From assembly GCA_027559495.1 (NCBI GenBank), contig JAMXSV010000010.1, positions 186,001 through 250,000 on the forward strand: a DNA stretch of 64,000 nucleotides, read 5' to 3'. Source of the stretch: Aurifilum marmelostoma (Eukaryota > Ascomycota > Sordariomycetes > Diaporthales > Cryphonectriaceae). Below, in pieces: positions 11,728-22,600 of the stretch (position 1 is the first letter of the stretch; each line of letters starts with the position of its first letter). Under the pieces are notes generated by a model that made no database searches, was not told the DNA's origin, and saw nothing but the letters and a program-made list of their open reading frames with translations. A program made the position numbers and the translations under genes.

Positions 11728-13329
11728 TCAATTCTTCCCACGTCCTAGAATCGTCCTCCAGACATGCTTCTCCTTGGACCACCGATAATTAACAGGCGAC
11801 TCACTCCCCACAAACACCACCGCATCATATAGTGTACACCCGATGACCGCCCCCGAGATTGTCCCAGCCCAAGGCCCGTAGAACCACCACCCGCTCGTCC
11901 ACAGCGCCTCGATCTTGTACCCCGCCGCATACGCCACCAGCCGCGGGCCCAGGTCCGAGGCAGGGCTGAGCGCCGCACCCGTGTTGTACCCCAGCGTCAT
12001 CTTGAGCACCGTCACCAGCAGGCCGATGATGAAGGCGTGCATACCCGCCCCGGGGGGGTTGTTCTGGTCGTCGCCGAGCGACAGCACCGCGATCATGATG
12101 ACGGCGCCGCACAGGAACTCGGTGAAGAAGGCCGTGGCTGGCGAGACCCATGGTTTCGGCACGGTGAAGAAGCTCGAGTAGGTCTCGGTCATGGCCGGGT
12201 CGACCTGGCGGATGGCGTCGGCGTAGAGGCCGTACGCGAGAGCGGCACCTGCAAAAGCCGCGATGGTCTGGACGATGATGTAGACGCAGCAGCGCCGCCA
12301 GGGGAACCCTCGGAAGATGGAGAGCGAGATGGAGATGGCCGGGTTCATGTGTGCACCCGAGACGCCACCGCCCAGGTAGATGCCGAACATGAAAGACAGG
12401 CCCCACGCCCAGCACAGCGTCTCGTAGGATCCGTACTGCTGTGACTGGTTCTGCGACAGATTGACGCTTAGCGTTCCCGTGAGGCCCAAGAAGACACTCA
12501 TGGCCGTACAGAGAAACTCTGCGAGAGGCTCCGGGTACTTGGCTCGGATGCGAGCCCACTTGTTGCGCATCGCATTCGGGTCGACTCGCCCGTCCTCGAC
12601 GGCGTCGCCTTCCCTCTGGCCGCCGATCCTGTCGGCGTCGATCTGGAACTGTCGTGCCGTGTAGGTACCCTCGTCATCCTCGCCCAGTTGCTGTTGTCTC
12701 TGCTGGTGAGACTGGGTGAAGTTGGTATCCTGCAGCCCCGACAGCGTCTCCTCTGAACCTTCCGAGTCGGGTTCACCTCCAGGCTTTTCTGTTGGTCTTT
12801 TGCGCAGCCCTTGCTCGACGTCCTCCTCTTGGTGAGAGGGCCTAGCTGATGCACCCGTGCCGTTCCTGCGAACCCTCCGCGGCAGCGGCTCACCCAAGCT
12901 GTACACGGCCTGCTCTCTAAGGCTGTTATGCCAAGGGTCGATCTCCTGGTTGTGTCCAGAAGATGCAACCCGCGGCAGCGGCTCGCCCAGGCTGAACAGC
13001 GGCTTGTCCTTGGGCTGGTCGTGCCATGGGTTCTGTTCGCGGTACGCCTGCTCCTGCGCGATGCGGGCCTTGCGCCTGGTGCCCGAAGCAATCCTCGCCG
13101 CCAGGCCCGACATCTCTGCCTTGCCCTGATCGTCGAGCTGGGTCATGACGCGGTCCATCCTCTGGGCGATCTCGGGGTCTGCCTGCATGCTGTCCAGAGC
13201 GCTGGAGGCCGTGCGGGAGCGATTCTGCTGTGGCCGGCTCTCTGATCGTTGTCCATCGTTCCTGGGCGTGTCCTGATCTCCTTCGTCCGGGCTTGGTTTG
13301 GGCTTGCCTTGGCCCTCTCTTGCCGTCAT
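11728..13329 (-). CDS. MIP-family aquaglyceroporin with degenerate second NPA motif
   Basis: A single 533-residue exon. Residues 1 to about 270 are a hydrophilic extension; the six-helix MIP channel follows. The first half-helix motif is intact (GAHMNPAIS). The second reads ALSPASDLGPR where the family has ALNPARDLGPR, so both the Asn of NPA and the following Arg of the ar/R selectivity filter are replaced by Ser (codons at 11967-11956). The long N-terminus and the GYNTGAAL and DLGPRLVAY segments fit fungal aquaglyceroporins of the Fps1/Yfl054 type, which conduct glycerol across the plasma membrane. The N-terminal region holds two copies of a roughly 22-residue motif, PWH...[FY]SLGEPLPR. Loss of the filter Arg could widen the pore or alter selectivity; transport activity is unproven. 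Confidence 0.9.
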   Translation of the reverse strand: MTAREGQGKPKPSPDEGDQDTPRNDGQRSESRPQQNRSRTASSALDSMQADPEIAQRMDRVMTQLDDQGKAEMSGLAARIASGTRRKARIAQEQAYREQNPWHDQPKDKPLFSLGEPLPRVASSGHNQEIDPWHNSLREQAVYSLGEPLPRRVRRNGTGASARPSHQEEDVEQGLRKRPTEKPGGEPDSEGSEETLSGLQDTNFTQSHQQRQQQLGEDDEGTYTARQFQIDADRIGGQREGDAVEDGRVDPNAMRNKWARIRAKYPEPLAEFLCTAMSVFLGLTGTLSVNLSQNQSQQYGSYETLCWAWGLSFMFGIYLGGGVSGAHMNPAISISLSIFRGFPWRRCCVYIIVQTIAAFAGAALAYGLYADAIRQVDPAMTETYSSFFTVPKPWVSPATAFFTEFLCGAVIMIAVLSLGDDQNNPPGAGMHAFIIGLLVTVLKMTLGYNTGAALSPASDLGPRLVAYAAGYKIEALWTSGWWFYGPWAGTISGAVIGCTLYDAVVFVGSESPVNYRWSKEKHVWRTILGRGKN

Positions 13330-14517
13330 GTTTTTGTTGTCGTGACCGCAGAAGAACTAGAAAGAGGAGGTAGGCTGCTTGTGGGTTTTCTTTCCCTTTC
13401 TTTGATATTTCTCGACGATCGAGAGGTATAGGTGATTATATTAGTATGAAAGCTTGGTTTTCAGAAATAACGTGACAGATATGTATCAATCAATTCTCGA
13501 GACGGCTGCTGAGTGACAGTTGGGCCCCGGTCCCTCTCATAAATACCATGTCCTGTGTGTGTATACATATTTCGCCTCATTCGTGTATGCGGCTCAGGAG
13601 TTCCACATTTCTCCCGCCCTGACGTAGCCATGGTTGAAGCCGAGCAGGTTCAAAGAAGCAAATTTCAGGTTGGAAAAGCTGTCACGGAGGGTCTCCGTGG
13701 GCTCGACGCAGGTCACAAATTCTCGTTGAGGACGAGAGTAGCCTTGCGGAGCCTTGTCCGACGGGAGTATCCGCAGTACCAGTGATGGTGGACCTAACGA
13801 AGAACAGAGAAAGCTTGATCGTACAAGAGGGGGCGGCATGAAGTCGTCAGATTTAGTATCGAGTTTGTGGCAATTTGGCAAGTGTCATAAAAGGCCCGAT
13901 CTTTGGGAGGAAGGCTATGCAGTAGTCAGTCTCCTTGCCTCCGTCCCAACAGTCCGCAAAATTCACCCACATCAATATCTCGATGCCATAATAGCAGTAC
14001 GAGATCATGATCTGGTAACGTGTAGTTTACCACAATCGGACGAAATGCTCCATGGCCCTCACAAGAGGAGAAACGATCTGCGAACGACTCGTCGAGGCGG
14101 CAGAGCGGCTCAGAGATTTTGTGGAGACGTCATGGTGGAGCATGAGAAAATCTTCTCTTGTGTCAGCCAGCCTCTCTGTGGCAGAAACGATTGACTGACT
14201 ACCTGTGGCGATGGATTTGTTACTCGACTCGGTGTAGAGACGGAGCAAGAGCTCCGGGGACGAAAGTATAGAAAACAGTCATATAGAGCGCTGTGAATAC
14301 AAACAGCTTATGACCAGAGGAAAGCACTTCACTTGTAGAAATATCGATGGAGATGTGAGTGTGAGAATGTCGAGAATGGTCTTTCTCGTGCTCGGATTCA
14401 TGGGAGTGAACTAGATGAACTCTGGATGAAGATTCTGCTATGACGCCGCAGATTGTAAGACTAGCTGGTGGACTATTTTCGTAAAACTGTGTGCAGCTGT
14501 CTGTATAAGAGCCGAAT
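13330..14517. other. Intergenic region
   Basis: These 1.2 kb hold the upstream region of the aquaglyceroporin and the 3' side of UTP14. Only short open frames without ATG starts or recognisable content are present. Confidence 0.5.
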
Positions 14518-17382
14518 CTAGATGGTCGGCTTGGCCATGGGCGCAATAATGCCCTGCTTGACAATGACCCTCGGCTTTGTCGCCTGTTGGAATGACTCCT
14601 TGGTCATCCACTCGGGACCGACGGGCAGGCGCAGAGATCTCTCGTACTGTTGTCTGGACTCGAAAGGATGCGGCAGCTGGGAGGCCAGGTATTTCTCGTT
14701 CTGTTCGTAGACTTGGGTCAGCATCATCCATTCAGACAGTCAGAATAGGCGGCTGAATGACTGGCAAGTACATACCTTTCGGACCCTCTTCTCGTTGACA
14801 ATGACCTTGTCCAGCTTGGCGTCCTTCCGGTCCTTCTTCTTGATGCCAGCCTTCTTGGTTATCACCTTGCCCTTGTTGCGTTTCTGCGCCCGTTTGCTGA
14901 TCCCATCACCCGTCCAGCTGCCCCAGCCCGGCATGGTCTTGTCGATCATCTTCTCGTCATCCTCGGACATGATGGCCTCCTTCTCAGCTTCGAAATCAGC
15001 CACCACGTCCTCACCTCCGAACGCTCGGCTGACCAGCTCATGGTCGCGGACAGCGAGCGGCAGATGGATGTCGTCGTCGGAAGAGTCCTCTTCGCCATCG
15101 TGAGCTGCTGTCATGGTGGAAGCGGCGCCAGCCTTGGAGGTGCTCTTGGCTTTTGAGGGCTTTTTCGTCACGGATGCCTTGCTCGCGAGGACCTCGGCGC
15201 CGTTCAGATCCAATTCCGCGACGTCTGCGCTGCTGATGGCCTTTCTGCCTTTCTTCCGCTCAGCGACAGCCGATTTCCCAGCTCTAGCCCAAGAACCTGC
15301 CGCACCAGGCGCTGAGGGTGCATCGGCGTTTGAGGCGGACAAGTCAGCCTGCGGCGACCGCGATGATGTCTGTGCTGACAACTTGCTCTTTGTACCATTG
15401 CTGATTGTTCCGTTCGAGAGCGCGGGTGTCTTCACCGCTTTCGAGGGCTTCTTGTCCTGCCCTGCACCGAAGGTTCTTCGTCCCACCTGAACCTCCGTAT
15501 CGTCCACATCCTCCTCTGCTTCAGAGCCTGATTCCAGGTCTCGACGGATCTGTGCCACCATCTCGTCGTTGGCCTGCTTGCGCTGAGCCTCGGCCCGCTG
15601 CATGAACGCGAGCTTCATCAGACCAGAGTGTGGGTGGTCTTCGTCGCTCTCTGCGTCGTCCACGGCATCTAGCTGCCTGCGGAGCCTTGAGTTCCCGGTC
15701 TCGTCGTCTTCTGATGAGCCTCCATCCTCTGATTCGTCGTCATCGTCATCACGACCGTCACCCCTCGATGTCTCGCCATCAACCCGTCTTCTCAGCTCCT
15801 CATTTCTCCTGGCCATATCCGTGAGGCCTGCGCGGTAGTCATCATCCCACACGGCCCGCCCAGCCTTGGACCCCATCTTGGCCCATTTGCTATCCTTGTG
15901 CCTCGCACCAACGCGCTCCAGAGCCCTCCTGCGGTGCGCCGCCTCGCGCTCCTCTTCAGAGTCGATCTCGCCATTCTCCCGCATCATCTCCAGCTCCTGG
16001 GCCTCGTCGCCCAACCTCTCCTTGCGGTGTATCTTGCGGTACGTCTTGGACTTGATCTTCTTGATGCGCTTGGCGCGGGCCTGCTCGCGGGACTGGAGCT
16101 CGCGCTCCTTCCGGCGCTGCGCCCAGAGCTCCTTGAGGTCTGCGCGGGAGATGGTCTGCTCCTCACCCTCCCCTTCCGCCTTCTTTTCCTCCTCCTTTGG
16201 ATTCTTGGACTTGGCACTTGGCCCCAGGCCGGACTCCTCCATGATGGACATGATGGTCTGCTCTAGTTCCGTGCCGGCGGTCTTCTTGGTCAGGGGCAGG
16301 AGCTCGCTGTTGTCGAGGCCCGCATCGGGGAGAGTGTGAGGGAGCGGGAACATGAGGTGGTCGGCGCGGCGGTTGTGCTTGACGGTCTCGTTCCATCGGT
16401 CCAATGTCTCGTTGGTTTTTTCGTAGGCTGCGGCCCGGAGAAGCTGGTCTTGTTGCCGCCTCGGCAGGGGGACGTCGAGTTTCTTGGACGAGCTCTTCTT
16501 TGTAGCATCTGAATTTTCCTCCTTCTTCATCAACTTGACCGACTTCTTGATCAGAGGGTCCTTAATACCAGCCAGTCCAAGATCTTCCAGGCTGATGGCC
16601 TGCTTCGTAGACGGTGCCGCGTCCGCTTCTTCTCTCTTGTCACTGTCCGCATAGCTCTTGATGAGGTTCCGCAGTTCACCAAGTCTCGATGGATCGACCT
16701 CATCGTCATCATCGTCGTCTTCAGACTCTGACTCCGACTCGTCCTCTGACCCCGACTCCGAATCTCCAACCGAGCCCTCGTCATCGTCGTCAGAGGTTTG
16801 ATCCAACGCATCCGCAAGATCAATAGCCTCTGAGCCAAGCGACTCGCCATCATCACCATCATCATCCGCCTCTTTCTGCGAGCGGCTGCCGCGGAACGTA
16901 TAGCCTTCAAACCTCTCCTCGTCGCTGTCCCCAAACGCCTCGTCGCTATCGAGCTCCGAGTCGTCATCGTCCCCATTCACACCAACGTGCCACTCGTTCC
17001 CCTCGCTATCACTTCCACCTTCTCCATCACTGCTTCCGTTATCATCGTCGTCATCCCCCTCGTCAAAAGCAGCAGACTTCCTGGCCCGTTTCTTCCGTGG
17101 ACCCTCATCCTCGTCATCATCGCTGCCCTCGTCGTCGTCATCGCCATCTTGGTCTCGCCTGTGTTTGCCGCCTCTCGGTTCTCTCTCAGGGTCGAGCTCG
17201 AGATCCCTCCCGCGCCGCGTGAGGCGCTCCGGGTCGACCTGCTTGGCGGCGATGGCAAAGGCGTCGAGGGCGTGAGCTCGGGCTTTCGCTTTCGATTTTT
17301 GTGGCGCCTTTTTTGATTTCGCGCTGGACTTGGGCCCGTTGTTGCCCAGGAGGGAGCGGCCGTGGGATTGGCGGCCAGGCAT
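14518..17382 (-). CDS. UTP14: U3 snoRNP / SSU processome protein UTP14
   Basis: Exons 17382-14776 and 14700-14518 give 929 residues. UTP14 is a nucleolar SSU-processome component that, in yeast, activates the DEAH helicase Dhr1 during 18S maturation. The start MPGRQSHGRSLLGNN is family-typical; the frame is open further upstream but that part is not UTP14-like. Residues 60-290 are extremely acidic (runs of D/E), followed by the conserved core, a GWGSWTGDG motif, and a basic KRNKGKVITKKAG stretch. The last exon supplies the conserved tail PRVIVKQGIIAPMAKP. The intron (14701-14775) has a GTATGT donor, a GCTGAC branch site and phase 0. It is divergent from the mL41 gene, 481 bp away. Confidence 0.95.
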
Positions 17383-17863
17383 ATTGGGAAGGGAGGGGCA
17401 GATGTATATCCTTCTTCTAGAAAGGAACAGGATATGAGGTTCGCTGGGCGGTGAGAAAATGAGTGAGCGACTGGCCTTGGAGGAGCAATCGTAAATAATT
17501 TTTTGGAGGGTCCTTATCGATAGCGATACAGTACTACTGTACACTGCAGCACCCCCCTGCGCGCTGCGGCCAGGGCATGCGGCGCTAAACTTTGGCTGCC
17601 GTAGGAAAATCGACAGCGAAGATTTAGTTAAGCCGCCGCCGCAAATGATCCTCGTCGTCACCACCCTGGCATTGAACGCATGAATTGACGGCAATTGGGG
17701 TCTCTGGCAACCTACACACGATCCCCAGACCACCCTCGCGATCCCCATCCTCTCGTCCTCTCGACAGTACTCAAGCTCTGCGCACCTCTAGCCCACTCCT
17801 GCGGCCCCTCGGCCATCACGACCCACCCTCCTCCAAGCCCCCGCGTCCTCTTCCTCCTTCAAA
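17383..17863. promoter_or_regulatory. Divergent promoter region, UTP14 / mL41
   Basis: This 481-bp region lies between two ribosome-related genes pointing away from each other: cytosolic ribosome assembly and the mitochondrial ribosome. A shared bidirectional promoter is plausible. I see no clear TATA box. A TAAATAATTTTTTGG stretch at 17493-17507 is the most AT-rich part. Confidence 0.45.
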
Positions 17864-18261
17864 ATGTTCAAGCCAACTCAGGCGCTCTGCCGCCGCTACC
17901 GAAAGCTACGCCTAACAACCAAGGACATCAACAAGGGCTTCTACAAGGGCACAGGCACAGGCCGCATGGGCACGCACGACAGGTGGGGTGGCTTCTCGGT
18001 CGACTACAGCCTGGTGCGGACATACGTCGTGCCCGAGGGGCTCAACACATTCAAGGTCTGGCATTGCCTTCCCTCTGCCTCTTCTGGCCTGTGGTATTTG
18101 ATCCTCCTGCTGACCTCCCTGACCCATAGCTCACACCATTCGTGACAAACAACGTCCGAGTCCGTTCCGGCATGGAATCTTACCGCGAATACGGCGCAGA
18201 GGGCCCCAGGAGTCCTCAACTCTACCTTGACAGGTGGAAGGAAGAGAATGGTCAGGAATGA
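17864..18261 (+). CDS. MRPL27: Mitochondrial large-subunit ribosomal protein mL41 (MRPL27)
   Basis: Exons 17864-18055 and 18130-18261 encode 107 residues. The N-terminus MFKPTQALCRRYRKLRLTTK is basic and suited to mitochondrial import. Conserved segments are GFYKGTGTGRMG, VRTYVVPEGLNTFK and, after the intron, LTPFVT. The product is a structural protein of the mitochondrial 54S subunit. The FK-LTPFVT junction fixes the splice in phase 0, making the donor GTCTGG, which is non-consensus. Without splicing the protein would end in an unrelated hydrophobic tail. GCTGACC near 18108 can serve as the branch site before the acceptor CATAG. Confidence 0.88.
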
Positions 18262-19046
18262 AGGATGGTGCTTGCTGGTCCGGCCTGCCTACCGGAGAAG
18301 GGAAGATGGAACGGATGAATGGTTTCCCACCAGAGAAACGACCATCTCTTTGGTCGCCGCAATGAACTGCTCAAAGAACGGACGTTGCGATCCTGTTCTG
18401 GCAAGTTTTGGAGAAAATTGCAGTTTATCTTTGTCTTGGAGTGAAGACAGATGTATGTGTATACATGTAAATTAGGTCGTTAGACCGACTACAAAGAGAG
18501 CAAACCGCTAGGATGCTTTACTCTTCGTACTCGACTATGGGCTGGTAGAGACCACCAGTTCTGCGGCTTGGGTGTCCAGTGTACGATGTTGAGACCAAGA
18601 GGGAACGCATCTCAGGTTGACAATGAAATGATACCTGGTGCGCAAGAAATCTTTTGATCCAGAATGAGAGCAAGTACGCCTGTCGCGCTCATCTATGAAT
18701 CAGCAAGAGGTTATCATGAATGTGACTCTTCAGGATGGAACGTCATCCTGATCATCATCAGTCTGATTTCGGGGTGGACTCTTGGGTCGATGTTGGTCCC
18801 TGTGCAGGGGGTGACCAATCTCTGTGGGTAACTTGAAATTCCATTCTTGTGAAAACCCATTCCTCGTTCTCCATCTGGAGAAGCAACCGTCACACATGAT
18901 CTAACAGTACGAAATCGAAGTATACTCGAAAGGAAGTACCAGCCCAGAAGAGTCTCCTTGTAGAAACGTGTGCCATAATGAAACGCATACATCATAATGC
19001 AACTCCCTCTCACGCCACTGACCGCTGCCGTGCCCAAGAGAGCACT
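18262..19046. other. Intergenic region, mL41 to Argonaute (convergent)
   Basis: These 785 bp contain the 3' regions of both flanking genes. No coding potential or repeat stands out. Confidence 0.55.
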
Positions 19047-22000
19047 TCAGATCCAGTACATCGAGTCCTTGATATCATCATGTACCTTCATCTCCCTGAG
19101 GCGCTTGTGCCTCTCATCCTCGTCTGCCCCAACCGTCTTGGCCCTGATGCCGAGGAAATCCCTGAAGCCTTCGCTAGTCATGGCAGATTCGTATGCCCGA
19201 GCTCTGGTGCATAGAATGTCGGCATAGTACGCCGGCGTGCACAGGCTGACTGCTCTGGTCGCCCGCCCGAAAAGATAGCACACCTTGTGCGTGAAGTCCT
19301 CCAATTTGTTTACAGCCTCTGTGAAGTCAGGACCCTTGACCAAGGTATCTTTCTTATACTTGGCCCTGAAGATATCATCGCGAAGGACGACGTAGCGCGC
19401 GGGTCGCGCTGTTCCCTGAATCGCCTCGTGGGCTGTGAGAAAGAATTCCCAGTATCGCGCCTCAGTGATGCCACGGTCGACTATAGTGCCACTCCGTGTA
19501 TTTCCAGACTTCGTCAAATGGTTGGGATTGGCTGGGTAGAAGCGGGTTGAGTGCCTCTTGACCGCTACCACAAGGGTGATCTTTGGCTCCTGCTCTGGGA
19601 ACAGTTCGCGGTAGGCAGCCTCGATCTGGGGTAGCTCGTCTTTGATGACCGCCTCGTACTGTGATTCGGAGACACCGTCGCGGTAAATGATCATACGCTG
19701 GGGACGTTGGTGTCTCCTCTTCTGCCACAATTCGAGTCTGCTCTTCATCTGCTGCTTTAGGTTAGCCGCATCCGCAATCTCCTGCCGGCGTTTCTGGGTC
19801 CAGTAGCAACCACTCCACTGCCCCAGGCCCTCGTCAAGGCTTGCTACCAGCGCCATGTGACTCGTCAAATCCTCCGATTCTCCCCCTGTCGGATGGACTG
19901 CGTCGTAGCCGACAACCATTGTGCCCCTGAACAGCTCGGGAGGGCTGGTAAGCTGTTGGTTGGTGCCTCCAAGCTTGAGGTTGATCTTGAGGCACACGTT
20001 AGCAAAGTAGTCTGTCTGGAATTGGCCCTTTCTGAAAAATTTCTTGCCGATGGTGCAGACTGTATGGATTCCATGCACCACGTCGCCAAGGAACTTGATC
20101 TTGTTGTAGACCGCGCTTGGCTGCTGGTGTGGGAGAACGATAAGCGCAAGGACCGCGCCTCTCTCTTTGCTCTGCTTGAGGCAATCAGCAAGACGCCTAA
20201 TGATGTTCGCTTCAGAAAATTCATCAATCTCGAAGACCAGTTGTGGGTTCTGCATCTCCATGCCCAACCTGTGCATCTCCTCCTTGAATTTCTTCATGCC
20301 TGGCTGGGTAGTGTCGGGCTGCGGTCGGAGGAGGATCAACGCCCATTTGTTGCTCTGAGGAGAACACAAACGAAGATCTTTCAAGTTCCAGCTCCCACCT
20401 ACACCTGGCACATTTCGACGGTGGTATGTCAGTGATGGAGCATCCAGCTCACGCCCTTGAACCTTGAGCAGATCTTTCCCGACAGACAGCCCGAATTGTT
20501 GTAAAGTCTGGTTGGAAGAGTCCAGATGCAGCACAGCATGTCCAACGTTGCATATCTTGGCCGCATTGTCCAAGGGAGGCTGGCACGCGAATCTGATCAT
20601 CTCGGCTGCGTCGTCCTGTTCAAGTTTGGCTAGGCGGACCTGGCCGAAGTCCACCCAGCATCTCTCCGCGGGGATGTAATCTGGTACCTCAGGTGTGCCG
20701 CGGTTGATCAGGGGCAGCTCAGGATGTTTGATTGCAATTCTGTAGTCTAATGATCCACCGTCAGTTCTCTTCCAGGGCGTGACTTGGGTGGTCGAAGGGG
20801 AACTCACATCTCTCGAAGTACCGCTTGACTGTGATCATGTCGTCTCCATCCTTGCAGCGGGCCTGCTCCCAGTCTGGAAAGTCTGTCTGGTTTAGTTTCG
20901 AGTCCTTCTTCCGGGCAAAACCAGCGATGGTGATTTTGTGGTAGGAATCATCTGAGCCTCCTGGGTGACTCTGCTCTGTGCAGACTGAACTTCGATTCGG
21001 CTGCACATCAGTGGGCTTCGCCTTCTTCTTTGGTGGCTTGTAGAGGATCTTGGTCCGCTGGATGATTTTGTGCAGCTTCTCGAGATCCTCCAACCGCCGT
21101 GTCTGACCACCTCTCCAGATCGTTCTAACCCTTGGCCACAACAACCGTCCAAGATTGATCTTGGGCCGGAAGATCCCATACGTGACGTTGACGTTCAAGA
21201 GAAATCTGCCCGTGGCTGGACGCACATTCTGAATAAATCCTCTGAGAATCGTCATCATCTTGAGTAAGTCCTGGTTCCCCGCGCACACCAGGTTTTGCCG
21301 CTCCTCTCTGGAGTCTTTGAAGCATCTGCCTGACCCAAGAACTCTGGTCCTCGGGTCTTGCCTGGGTGAATGCCCAAGGATCACCGTGATCGTCTTGACA
21401 AAACCTTCCGAGGGCGGATTTCCGGCACTCAGATTCTTGAACAACGCGATCAGGTCCATCTCCTCGTCAAGTCGAAAGCAAACGTTGTATCTGCGGTCAT
21501 CTTTGTGGACTGAAGAAGGTGGATAATGCACCTGTACAGTCGCAGTCTCGCGGAAGACTGTTAGACGCGGCAGCGCATCTGTGTCCTGAAAATCCAGGGG
21601 CTGCTGCAACACGATGGTCTCTCTGTAGTCTGTTGCCCATACCTGTCCCAGGACGAGAGCATCTAGCGCTGCTCTGAATATGGCTCCGATGCGTTTGCCT
21701 GTGACCTGCTCATCTGTGTCGGTGCCCCCCAACACAGCAGATGAGTCGTATTGTGCTGCTTCCGCGCCATTCCCATCGGGGTTGACACCGGTCTCTTGGC
21801 TCTGATCCGTATCAGCAGCCTCTTGCTGATCCGCCGTCTTCTTTTGCTGCACTTCGTACACGGCAAAGCTGTAGCGGAACAGCTTCTTTGGTGCGTCAAG
21901 TGCCTTGATGTGAAAGTAGTTGGCCCAGAGCTCGACTCCCTGGCCACCAGTTCCAAAAGCCGGGCGGTAAGGGCGTTGCTGAGCGTGGGCCGCCTCCGCG

Positions 22001-22479
22001 TCTCTCCTGACACTGTTCTTTCTGTATTCGTCCACCTTCCTATCCTCAAGGGCTCTAGGCTCAGCAGTCACGGGCACAGATGATCTGAGATTGTCAGAAG
22101 GTGGAAATCCACATTGGCCAGATTGGGGATCAGACTCACGTCCAGACTCTGCCGCCAGGTGAGTTGAATGAGCCGCGGCCACCACGATTATTTCCACGAA
22201 AGCTACCGGAGCCTCTGCCACCAGACGCATTGTAGGAAGATCCTCCAGACTGGGAGCCACCTCGAGATGGTCTGCATGAGAGGCATTATTAGTTATATGA
22301 GCGCGTGAAGCTGCAAAAGAGCGTTGTGTGACTTGCCCGCCAGATCCATCGTACTGTCCGCCACCGTGCCCGCCTTGACCTCCCGAATATGAAGATCCAC
22401 GGCCCCTGCGATTGTTTCTTCGGCCAGGTGCGGACTGCTAGTCATCACCGCCGCCGTTGCCCCGAGACCGACCAGACAT
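19047..22479 (-). CDS. Argonaute (QDE-2/AGO-like) with in-frame stop and D-E-D-R active site
   Basis: Exons 22479-22337, 22271-22140, 22084-20808 and 20746-19047 make 1083 codons. Exons 1-2 encode an RGG/Gly-rich tail (GRGS, RGNNRGGRGS). Exon 3 carries ArgoN, linker 1 (RPATGRFLLNVNV) and PAZ. Exon 4 carries linker 2, MID (VCLKINLKLGGTNQ) and PIWI. In PIWI the first Asp (GYDAVHP), glutamate finger (RRQEI) and second Asp (YRDGVSE) are present, but the fourth catalytic residue, His in RPAHY, is Arg (RPARY, codon 19397-19395). Human AGO1 has the same His-to-Arg change. Codon 14 is TAG (22440-22438), between GGGDD and QSAPGRRN, with the frame otherwise intact and no in-frame ATG until well inside the protein. 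Intron 1 has a GC donor (GCAAGT). Argonautes bind small RNAs for quelling or related silencing. With the stop real, this would be a null allele or need readthrough or another start. Confidence 0.9.
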
Positions 22480-22584
22480 GATTGCGATCGGGACTCAAGC
22501 AAACAGGAAGTCAGTGGTGTTCTCCAATATGAGAAGGTGTGTGGGCGCCGTTGAAGAATCAGGGAGCGTGGACTTGGGTATGTG

Positions 22585-22600
22585 CATGCGCATGCGCATG
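22585..22600. repeat. 16-bp perfect palindrome CATGCGCATGCGCATG
   Basis: The sequence equals its own reverse complement and is alternating purine-pyrimidine over about 20 bp, about 105 bp upstream of the Argonaute ATG. It could form a cruciform or Z-DNA or be a dimeric factor site; function is unknown. Confidence 0.6.

Noticed and set aside
13754..14194. 146-codon open frame (+)
   Set aside because: Begins at TTG rather than ATG and has no recognisable content.
15590..16400. Open frames opposite UTP14 on the plus strand
   Set aside because: Shadows of the GC-rich, charged UTP14 coding sequence.
22435..22479. Tiny intron removing the Argonaute TAG
   Set aside because: All GT donors between the ATG and TAGCAG give introns under about 45 bp or the wrong phase, so splicing does not rescue the frame.
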